Source: Nocardioides humilatus (lineage in GTDB: Bacteria > Actinomycetota > Actinomycetes > Propionibacteriales > Nocardioidaceae). Taken from it: a DNA stretch of 64,000 nucleotides. The notes beneath the pieces are model-generated. The model was given only the letters and a program-made list of their open reading frames with translations, did no database searches and was not told the DNA's origin. The position numbers and the translations under genes were made by a program. The stretch is taken from NCBI RefSeq assembly GCF_008373755.1, contig NZ_VUJV01000003.1, positions 310,001 through 374,000 of the forward strand, written 5' to 3'. This document shows positions 16,686 to 24,211 of this stretch, piece after piece (the first letter of the stretch is position 1; every line of letters begins with the position of its first letter).

Positions 16686-18305
16686 TTGATCGAGCCCACT
16701 GCAGCGTCGGTGGTACCGACCACAGATCCCAACACCTACCTGCCCGCACAGCCGATGCCGGCTGGCGACCTCACCGACCAGATGCTCGCCACCGACATCT
16801 GGACCGACGAGCTGGTCGCCGGGGCGGGCATCCCGATCGTCGACGTACCTTTCGTCACTGTCGGCTCGGGCATCGGCAGCTTCGTGACCGTCGACTACCT
16901 GCGGATCGCTGGCGTGCCCACCTCGCAGATGCGCGTGCTCGGCACGCTCGACCACCCGTGGCAGACCTACGAGTACCTCACCCGGGTGTCCCAGATCCCC
17001 CGCGGCGAGCGGCTCCGCTCCGACTCCGCCTCGCGGCCGGACAACATCTGGGGCTTCCCGTCCTACGGCTTCGCCGAGGGCATGAAGACCTTCAACCTCA
17101 AGGTGCTGTTGGGGCTCTTCACCGAGCCGATCTTCGCCGACTACTACACGCCGAAGGCCGGCCAGGCCTTCGAGGGCATGGAGCGCGAGAAGAACCGCAT
17201 CGGCTACGACGAGATGCTCGTCAAGGGCCTGGTGCGCATCGTGCGTCGGCGGTACGGCGGCGGCTACTTCACGATCCTGACGCCCCCCGAGGGTGCGTCG
17301 GCCACGAAGCGGGTGGCGTTCCGCTCGCAATACGTGCACCTCGCAGTCGGTTACCCCGGGCTGAAGTTCCTGCCCGAGCTCCAGCGCTACCGCACCGATC
17401 ACAACGACTACCGCCACATCGTCAACGCCTACGAGTCCCACGAGCACGTCTACGAGCGGCTCCTGCAGCAGCCGAGCACCGTGATGGTGCGCGGCGGTGG
17501 CATCGTCGCTGCGCGCGTGCTCCAGCGGCTGATGGACGACCGCCTCATCAAGGGCGCGCAGACCAACATCGTCCACCTGTTCCGCACCTACTACCACGGC
17601 ACCAACGACGGCTACGGCAACGAGGAGGACCCGCGCCCCGGCGGCGGGAAGACCCGGTTGTTCATGCGTCGGCGCGGCGAGAACGGCTGGGCCTACCAGG
17701 GCTTCAACTACCCGAAGTCGGTGTGGGGCGGCCAGCTGAAGAAGCAGGTGCGCGGACTGGAGGGCGAGCAGCGCGCCGAGCTCTACAAGCGCATGGGCGG
17801 CACCAACACCCCGTGGCGCAAGCTGTGGCAGAAGCAGATGAACCAGGGCAGACGTGAGGGCTGGTACACCTGCCTGGTCGGCACCGTCGACGACATGCAG
17901 CCCAACGGCGAGCGGATCGTCAACCACGTCAAGACCAACCAGGGCGTGGTGCCGGTCGAGGTCGACTTCGTCATCGACTGCACCGGCCTGGAGGCCGACA
18001 TCGCCGAGCACCGTCTGCTCAAGGACCTCCTCGACCACGGTGGCGCGAGTCGCAACCCCAGCGGTCGGCTCAACGTCGACCGCAACTTCGAGCTGATCGG
18101 CACCCGGTCGGGCAGCGGCGCGATGTATGCCTCCGGGGCGACGACGCTCGGCGGCTACTTCCCCGGCGTCGACACCTTCCTGGGGCTACAGGTCGCCGCG
18201 CAGGAGATCTACCTCGACCTCAACAAGCGGAAGTTCTGCAAGCGCATCGGGCCGGTGCGCTCGACGCTGCAGTGGTGGAAGTGGCTCTTCGGGAGCAAGC
18301 CGTGA
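16686..18305 (+). CDS. Two-Rossmann flavoprotein-like oxidoreductase
   Basis: A 539-residue cytoplasmic protein. A first dinucleotide-binding loop GSGIGS lies at 60-65, a second (VRGGGIVAARVL) at about 273-284, and the C-terminal segment YASGATTLGGYFPGVD resembles the FAD-contacting end of two-domain flavoenzymes; VIDCTG matches a conserved FAD-region strand. It probably binds FAD and NAD(P)H, but the substrate is unknown and standard family labels do not fit. The TTG start is supported by AAGGAG five bases before it. The stop is 31 bases before the membrane-protein gene. It lies inside a kinase/FHA cluster, which makes a redox-sensing or effector role worth testing. Confidence 0.74.
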   Translation: MIEPTAASVVPTTDPNTYLPAQPMPAGDLTDQMLATDIWTDELVAGAGIPIVDVPFVTVGSGIGSFVTVDYLRIAGVPTSQMRVLGTLDHPWQTYEYLTRVSQIPRGERLRSDSASRPDNIWGFPSYGFAEGMKTFNLKVLLGLFTEPIFADYYTPKAGQAFEGMEREKNRIGYDEMLVKGLVRIVRRRYGGGYFTILTPPEGASATKRVAFRSQYVHLAVGYPGLKFLPELQRYRTDHNDYRHIVNAYESHEHVYERLLQQPSTVMVRGGGIVAARVLQRLMDDRLIKGAQTNIVHLFRTYYHGTNDGYGNEEDPRPGGGKTRLFMRRRGENGWAYQGFNYPKSVWGGQLKKQVRGLEGEQRAELYKRMGGTNTPWRKLWQKQMNQGRREGWYTCLVGTVDDMQPNGERIVNHVKTNQGVVPVEVDFVIDCTGLEADIAEHRLLKDLLDHGGASRNPSGRLNVDRNFELIGTRSGSGAMYASGATTLGGYFPGVDTFLGLQVAAQEIYLDLNKRKFCKRIGPVRSTLQWWKWLFGSKP

Positions 18306-18336
18306 CCGTCCCGTCGACCTCTCGAGGAGTCATCTG

Positions 18337-18813
18337 ATGCTGCCCACCCTCAACGGGCGCCTGCAGACCCGGATCTTCATGCTCGTCGTCTTCGGCGGCA
18401 TCATCACGTTCTTCATCACGCCCGTGCTGCCCGACGGTCTCCCCGGCGTGCCCGGGTTCAGCGGCGACCTCTACCAGGTCACCTACGTCATCTTGGCCAC
18501 CGTGCTGGTGCTCGGCATCTTGTGGGAGCTGCTCTACCACCTGATCCAGCAGTTCCGGTGGGAGAAGGACTGGCCGACCATGTTCGGCCTCATCACCGCG
18601 ATCAACGAGGGCGCCCTGGTGTGGCTGCTGCTTGAGCTCGGCCTGGTGCCGGGCATGCCCGACGGCTTCTACGACGGCGAGCTCACCTCGACCTTCTTCT
18701 GGGCCTTCTTCATCGACTTCTCGGTGATCTGGTTCATCGTCTGGATCTGGACCAACGGGCCGATGCGGGTCCCGCTCATCAAGTGGCGCTTCTTCGGCGG
18801 AAGGATCGTGTGA
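18337..18813 (+). CDS. Four-helix integral membrane protein
   Basis: A 158-residue protein with four predicted transmembrane helices (about 13-31, 48-70, 80-100 and 118-138) and a C-terminal basic tail. Aromatic and acidic residues line the helices (WELLYHLIQQ, FFIDFSVIW). A good ribosome-binding site (GAGGAG) lies about 8 bases before the ATG. It is between the flavoprotein gene and the FHA gene, with 31 bases before and one base after, so all three form an operon. No family is recognised. A membrane anchor or quinone-linked partner of the flavoprotein is a guess. Confidence 0.74.
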   Translation: MLPTLNGRLQTRIFMLVVFGGIITFFITPVLPDGLPGVPGFSGDLYQVTYVILATVLVLGILWELLYHLIQQFRWEKDWPTMFGLITAINEGALVWLLLELGLVPGMPDGFYDGELTSTFFWAFFIDFSVIWFIVWIWTNGPMRVPLIKWRFFGGRIV

Positions 18814-18814
18814 C

Positions 18815-20185
18815 GTGAAGCAGTCAGCAGAGGACTGGGCAAGGGCGACTGTCGTCCCCGGCGCGGGCGAGGGCACGCTCGCGCGGGTGGGACCGGTGGT
18901 CCTGCTCGTCGGCTCGACCGACGCCGAGGTCGTGCGCCCCTACGTCGACCACGCGCTCATGGTCGCGGCCAACGGCGGCCAGGGCCGCCAGCTCGTGCGT
19001 GGCTACGCGCTGATGCTGTCGACGGGCGAGCAGTCCCCTGGTTTGGCGGCGCTGGCCCCGCACGACACCGGACTCGCGGTCTTCGTCGACGGTGACGCGG
19101 TCGTGATGGTCGGTGACCAGAGGATCTCCGGTGCCGACTCGCTGGCCTGGGTCGAGAAGCTGGTCCCCTGGCCGGTCGACGAGGTCACCGTGACCCTCCC
19201 GGGCGCGAGCCCGGCTGATCCCGGCTCGTCCTTCCGTCTCGACGGCGGTGTGATCCAGGCCGGGTCGTTCGTCGTGCCCGCCGGCGACACCGGCAGCGGC
19301 GCGATGATGATGGCCGCTCCCCAGATCGACACGATGGGCGTGCCGGCCGAGGAGCTCCTCAAGGACGACACGGCCGACGACATGGAGCCGGTGCCCGCCG
19401 CGCCTCCGGCAGCCGCGCCGGCAACTCCCGTGGACCCGGTCTGGCCCGAGACCCCCGCTCCCCCGGCCCCACCGGCCCCGGAGCCGGTCATGGCCGACGA
19501 CCACGCCGGGCACGACCACGCCGGGCACGACCACCCGCACCAGCCGGCCGCTCCGGCTGCGCCCGCGGGCCGCCCGCTGCCGCCTCCGCAGGCCGACGAG
19601 CGCGTCGAGTTCCAGTCGGTGCTCATCAACGACCTCGACGACGACGACTTCGCGCCGCTGCCGATCGTCGACGACCCGAGCGTCATCGAGGCGACACCGG
19701 GAACGCCCCGCGAGGAGGTGCGCGGCGTCTATTGCAAGAACCGCCACTTCAACGACCCGCGCCAGCTCTTCTGCGCGATCTGCGGCATCAACATGGTGCA
19801 GCAGACGCCGGTGCTGGTGAACGGCGTACGACCGCCGCTCGGCGTCGTGGTGCTCGACGACGGCTCGGTCTTCCAGCTCGACACGCCCTATCTGCTGGGG
19901 CGCGACCCCAACGCCGACGAGCGGGTGCAGGCCGGAGACTTCCGCGGGCTGCCGATCATCGACCAGTCCAACCAGGTCTCCCGCGTCCACGCGCGGCTCG
20001 AGCTGCGCGGGTGGGACGTCGTGTTGATCGACAACAGCTCGACCAACGGCACCTTCATCCACGTGCCCAAGACCCCGGACTGGCAGCGGCTCCCCTCGGG
20101 CGCCGAGCACGTCTTGGTGCAGGGCACGCGGATCCGCATCGGGCACCGCACCCTCGCCTACAACACCCACGCCGGCGGGGCCTGA
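18815..20185 (+). CDS. FHA-domain protein with zinc ribbon and uncharacterised N-terminal domain
   Basis: A 456-residue cytoplasmic protein. Residues 1-155 form an unrecognised alpha/beta domain. Residues 185-265 are a Pro/Ala-rich linker with a His-rich run (DDHAGHDHAGHDHPH) that may bind metal. A zinc-ribbon-like unit follows (YCKNRHFNDP and FCAICG), and then a C-terminal FHA domain at about 355-450 (LGRDPN, SRVHARLE, NSSTNGTF). The FHA residues that contact phosphothreonine (R, S, R, N) are present. It is the last gene of the flavoprotein operon, with a GTG start two bases after the previous stop. It probably reads phosphorylation written by the two kinases encoded upstream. Confidence 0.84.
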   Translation: MKQSAEDWARATVVPGAGEGTLARVGPVVLLVGSTDAEVVRPYVDHALMVAANGGQGRQLVRGYALMLSTGEQSPGLAALAPHDTGLAVFVDGDAVVMVGDQRISGADSLAWVEKLVPWPVDEVTVTLPGASPADPGSSFRLDGGVIQAGSFVVPAGDTGSGAMMMAAPQIDTMGVPAEELLKDDTADDMEPVPAAPPAAAPATPVDPVWPETPAPPAPPAPEPVMADDHAGHDHAGHDHPHQPAAPAAPAGRPLPPPQADERVEFQSVLINDLDDDDFAPLPIVDDPSVIEATPGTPREEVRGVYCKNRHFNDPRQLFCAICGINMVQQTPVLVNGVRPPLGVVVLDDGSVFQLDTPYLLGRDPNADERVQAGDFRGLPIIDQSNQVSRVHARLELRGWDVVLIDNSSTNGTFIHVPKTPDWQRLPSGAEHVLVQGTRIRIGHRTLAYNTHAGGA

Positions 20186-20199
20186 GCCGAGGCTCAGGC
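20180..20199 (+). terminator. Hairpin at the convergent end of the FHA operon
   Basis: An 8-bp perfect stem GCCTGAGC / GCTCAGGC with a four-base loop includes the stop codon of the FHA gene and lies 15 bases from the stop of the convergent antiporter gene. It has no T tract. It could serve both directions. Confidence 0.5.
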
Positions 20200-20213
20200 G
20201 GCCGCCGCCGCGA

Positions 20214-22289
20214 TCAGGCGTCGGCGGTCGCGCCCAGTTCGACGGTCGCGAAGTCGACCGGTACGGCGGCTGGCTCGGCTTTCGCGCCGATGGACGCACC
20301 GCCACCGGCGGCCGCGACGTCGACGACCACCGGAACCAGCCCCGAGGCGGCGTCGGGCGCGATCGGGTCGGTCACCTGCACTCCGCGCGCTTCGAGAGCC
20401 TCGCGCACCGCTTCGACGCGACGGCTGTCTCCGGCGACTTGGAGCGGCACGTCCCGGGCGATCGCGAGGCGGGCCCCGAGCACGACGGCTGACTCACCGT
20501 CGGAGTCGGCACTGAACGTGACCGCGACCGGGGCACCGGTCGGCAGCTGCTCCGTGCCGGCGGCGACGACGGCCGCGGGGCAGTCGATCACGGCGAGCAC
20601 GCCGGCGCCGGACGGATCGTCGGACCACATCACGACGCCCTGCGGGAGCAGCACCTGAGCCAGCTCGACCAGGTCGCCCTGGACGTCAGCGCTGGGGTGC
20701 GCGATCACGCGCACCGGCACGCCGGCCGTCTCGCCCGCGCGGACGAGGACCTGTTGACGCTCCATCGCTGCAGCCATCTCGGCGAGCTCGCCGGTCAGGC
20801 CGCTGCCCATCTCGAGCAGACGGCCCTGCGGCTGCAGGTCGGCGATCACGATCTCGGCCGGACGGGCGCCGGCGAGCATCGCCACCGCGACCTCCACCGC
20901 GACGTCGTTGGCTGCATCCGGGCGACTCAGGACGAGGATCCGGTCGACGGCCTCGTCGCCGAGCGCTGCGCGATCGGCCTCGGCGATGTCGCGGGCCACC
21001 CGGCGCTGCGGATAGGTGAAACCGAGCAGCGGGCCGGTCATGACCGTGGTGACCAGGGCCATGATCACCATCATCGTGAAGAGCTCCGTGCTCAGTAGGC
21101 CCTTCTCCAGTCCGACGTTGAGGATGATGAGCTCGGTCAGACCGCGGGTGTTCATCAGCAGACCGAGCGAGCTCGCCTGCCAGTGCGGCACACCCTGCAG
21201 CTTGGCGCCGACGTAGGCACCGACGTATTTGCCGACGATCGCGACCGTGAGGATGGCGAGCAACGGGAGGATGTGCTCGGTGCCCAGGCCCCGGATGTCG
21301 ACCTTGAGACCGGACAGCAGGAAGAAGACCGGCAGCAGCAGCAACACCGAGATCTGCTCGAGACGCACCAGGATCTCGTGGCGCAGGGCGGCGGCGTTCT
21401 CGTGCGGGATGATCGCGCCGAAGAGGAATGCGCCGAAGATGAAGTGGATCCCGACGAGCTCGGTGGCCGCCGCGAACAGCAGGATGCCGACCAAGACGAC
21501 GCTGAGGATCGTCGGCGTCAGCTCACCGGCCTTCTGGTAGGCCTTCGGCAGCCAGCCCAGCGCCGGCCGGACCACGAAGATCGCGAACAGGACGAACGGG
21601 ATCGCCAGATAGATCGCCCAGCTCGGCAGGTGCCCGTGGCTCCCCTCGATGCCCGAGGTGGCGAGCACCACGGCCAGCAGCGTCCAGGCGATGATGTCAT
21701 CGGTCGCGGCACAGGCCAGGGCGAGGGCACCGGTCTCGGTGCGGTGCATCCGGCGGTCGGTGAGGATCCTGGCGAGCACCGGGAACGCGGTTATCGACAT
21801 CGCAGCGCCCATGAACAGCGCGAACGGCCAGAAAGCGACACCGTCGGGTTTCAGCCCAGCGGTCGAGTCGTTCTCCACGAAGATCTTCGCCAGCCCGATG
21901 CCGAGGCTGAACGGCAGCACGATCGAGCAGACTGACACCGATCCGGCGACCTTTTCCCGCCCCTTGACCAGCGCCACGTCGAGCTCGAGGCCGACGACGA
22001 ACATGAAGAGCACCAGCCCGACCCGGGCCAGCACCTCCAGGAAGCCCCGTTGCTCGATGGGGAACAGGTCCGTGCTCAGCTGCATGCCGAGCAGGCTCGG
22101 GCCGAGCAGGACACCTGCGGCGATCTCGCCGACCACCGGCGGGATGCCGACCTTGGCGACGAGGGTGCCCGCGAGGCGAGCGACGACGATGATCAGCGCC
22201 AGCAGTCCGAGGATAACCGCGATATCGACCAGCTTGGCCGTCACGATCGGCTCCGCGGCCGTGCCCGTCCAAGCGATGACGTGAGACAT
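20214..22289 (-). CDS. Cation:proton antiporter (CPA2/KefB-like) with C-terminal USP-like region
   Basis: A 691-residue protein. About 13 transmembrane helices occupy residues 10-430 and include the CPA2 pattern GEIAAGVLLGPSLLG and the DD pair in CAATDDIIAW, expected in the ion-binding helix. Residues 450-690 form soluble domains with universal-stress-protein-like strand and glycine patterns (ILVLSRPD and VAVEVAVAMLAGARPAEIVIADL). The family exchanges Na+ or K+ for H+, and the tail probably senses nucleotides. A strong Shine-Dalgarno sequence (AGGAGGATCC) precedes the ATG. It is convergent with the FHA operon. Confidence 0.9.
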   Translation of the reverse strand: MSHVIAWTGTAAEPIVTAKLVDIAVILGLLALIIVVARLAGTLVAKVGIPPVVGEIAAGVLLGPSLLGMQLSTDLFPIEQRGFLEVLARVGLVLFMFVVGLELDVALVKGREKVAGSVSVCSIVLPFSLGIGLAKIFVENDSTAGLKPDGVAFWPFALFMGAAMSITAFPVLARILTDRRMHRTETGALALACAATDDIIAWTLLAVVLATSGIEGSHGHLPSWAIYLAIPFVLFAIFVVRPALGWLPKAYQKAGELTPTILSVVLVGILLFAAATELVGIHFIFGAFLFGAIIPHENAAALRHEILVRLEQISVLLLLPVFFLLSGLKVDIRGLGTEHILPLLAILTVAIVGKYVGAYVGAKLQGVPHWQASSLGLLMNTRGLTELIILNVGLEKGLLSTELFTMMVIMALVTTVMTGPLLGFTYPQRRVARDIAEADRAALGDEAVDRILVLSRPDAANDVAVEVAVAMLAGARPAEIVIADLQPQGRLLEMGSGLTGELAEMAAAMERQQVLVRAGETAGVPVRVIAHPSADVQGDLVELAQVLLPQGVVMWSDDPSGAGVLAVIDCPAAVVAAGTEQLPTGAPVAVTFSADSDGESAVVLGARLAIARDVPLQVAGDSRRVEAVREALEARGVQVTDPIAPDAASGLVPVVVDVAAAGGGASIGAKAEPAAVPVDFATVELGATADA

Positions 22290-22375
22290 GGATCCTCCTC
22301 AGGAGTTCGAGCCGGCGTCAGCCTATTGGGCCGCTCCCTGCCGGGCACCCAAACACGAAGAATCCGGCGCAGGGG

Positions 22376-24211
22376 CTACGCGAGCGAGTCCACCCACGCC
22401 TGGTGGAGGTCGGAGAACCGACCCTGCCCGCCGGCGATCAGCTCCTGCGGGGCGCCGTCCTCGACGATGCGCCCGTGCTCCATGACGATCACCCGATCAG
22501 CGATCTGCACGGTCGAGAGCCGGTGGGCGATGATCACCGCCGTGCGGCCGGCCAGCACCGTGCGTAGCGCCTGCTGCACGAGCCGCTCGGACGGCACGTC
22601 GAGCGAGGAGGTGGCCTCGTCGAGGATCAGCACCGCAGGATCGGCGAGGAAGGCCCGAGCGAACGCCACGAGCTGGCGTTGACCTGCGCTCAGTCGTCCA
22701 CCCTGGTTGGCGACCTGGGTGTCGTAGCCGTCGGGCAGGGCGGTGATGAAGTCGTGGGCGCCGAGGGCGCGGGTGGCGGATTCGACGTCGGCCATCGTGG
22801 CGTCCGGACGGCCGAACCGGATGTTGTCGGCGATGGACCCGGAGAACAGGTAGTTCTCCTGGGTCACCATGACCACCGCACGACGCAACGCCTCCGACGT
22901 GAGGTCGCGCAGGTCGATCCCGTCGAGCCGCACCTCGCCCTCGGTCGGGTCGTAGAACCGGGTCGCGAGCTTGGCCACCGTCGTCTTGCCGGCGCCGGTG
23001 GTGCCGACGACCGCGAGGGTCTGACCGGCCGGCACCCGGAGGTCGAGGTCGCGCAGCACCAGCCGGTCCTCGACGTAGGCGAAGTCGACGTCGCTGAAGT
23101 GCACCTCGCCGCGCGCCGCCGCCAAGGAGGCGGGCTCGGTCGGTTCGGGGACGCTCGGCTGCTCCCGCAGCACCCCCGCCAGCTTGTCGAGCGCAGCCGA
23201 GGCCGACTGGAAGGTGTTGTAGAACTGCGAGATCTCCATCATCGGCTCGAAGAACTGACGCAGGTAGAGCAAGAACGCGGCCAGCACACCGACCGTCACC
23301 TCCCCGTGGAAGGCGAGGTAGCCGCCGTAGAGCAAGACGACGGCGATCGTGACGTTGCCGATCAGCCGGATGCCGGGCATGAACCAGGCGACGAGCCGGA
23401 ACGCGACGAGGTTGGCCCCGCGGTACTGGTCGTTGACGTCGTCGAAGATCGCCTGGTTGCGGGGCTCGCGGCGGAACGCCTGGACCGCGCGGATGCCGCC
23501 CATCGACTCGACGAAGTGGACGATGACCAGCGCGACCTTCTCGCGGGTGACCCGATAGCTCTTGGCCGAGGACTTCCGGAACCAGTTGGTGATCCACCAC
23601 AGGAACGGGCCGCAGCACAGCGCGACGAGGCCGAGCTTCACGTCGAGGAAGAGGAGCAACCCGGCCGTGCCGACCAGGGTCAGGGCGGCGGTGACCAGCC
23701 CGTCGAACCCGGTCTCGAGCATCTCGTAGATCGCGTCGACGTCGGAGGTCTGGCGCGAGATGACGCGGCCCGAGGTGTATTCGTCATGGAAGGCCGGGCT
23801 CAGCGCCTGGAAGTGGCGGAACACGCGACGCCGTACCTCGAACAGCACGTCTTGACCGACCTTGCCCGAACGCACCAGGAAGAGGTTGCGGGCGATGGCC
23901 TGGGTGATGGTCGCGCCCAGCACGATGCCGACGATGACGAGCAACGGCTCGAGGTTGTTGTCGGCGCGGATGGGCGGGATGCCGTTGTCGATGCCCTCCT
24001 TGACCAGGTAGGGGATCGAGAGCCGCGCAGCGTTTTCGACGAGCACGATCGCCACGAGCGTCCAGATCGCCCACTTGTAGGGCTGCAGCAGCTCGCGCAG
24101 CAGCGCGCCCGAGCCGCCGACGAACCGTCGCTCGATGCGCTCGTTGGCCTCGTCGTCGTCGACCTTGGCGATGCCGCGCCACTGCGTTGAACCTCGCGGG
24201 GTGGCCGTCAT
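22376..24211 (-). CDS. ABC exporter half-transporter, catalytic Walker B partner
   Basis: A 611-residue fused permease-ATPase. Six transmembrane helices lie within about 35-330, and the ATPase domain at 370-605 shows Walker A GTTGAGKTT, the signature LSAGQ (one Gly to Ala change) and Walker B ILDEATSSLD, with a catalytic glutamate. It overlaps the upstream half-transporter gene by an ATGA, so the two are made together and should pair. Heterodimeric exporters of this class move drugs, lipids or peptides; the substrate cannot be told. The ATG at 24211 is the only start that keeps the overlap and a normal N-terminal length. Confidence 0.92.
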   Translation of the reverse strand: MTATPRGSTQWRGIAKVDDDEANERIERRFVGGSGALLRELLQPYKWAIWTLVAIVLVENAARLSIPYLVKEGIDNGIPPIRADNNLEPLLVIVGIVLGATITQAIARNLFLVRSGKVGQDVLFEVRRRVFRHFQALSPAFHDEYTSGRVISRQTSDVDAIYEMLETGFDGLVTAALTLVGTAGLLLFLDVKLGLVALCCGPFLWWITNWFRKSSAKSYRVTREKVALVIVHFVESMGGIRAVQAFRREPRNQAIFDDVNDQYRGANLVAFRLVAWFMPGIRLIGNVTIAVVLLYGGYLAFHGEVTVGVLAAFLLYLRQFFEPMMEISQFYNTFQSASAALDKLAGVLREQPSVPEPTEPASLAAARGEVHFSDVDFAYVEDRLVLRDLDLRVPAGQTLAVVGTTGAGKTTVAKLATRFYDPTEGEVRLDGIDLRDLTSEALRRAVVMVTQENYLFSGSIADNIRFGRPDATMADVESATRALGAHDFITALPDGYDTQVANQGGRLSAGQRQLVAFARAFLADPAVLILDEATSSLDVPSERLVQQALRTVLAGRTAVIIAHRLSTVQIADRVIVMEHGRIVEDGAPQELIAGGQGRFSDLHQAWVDSLA

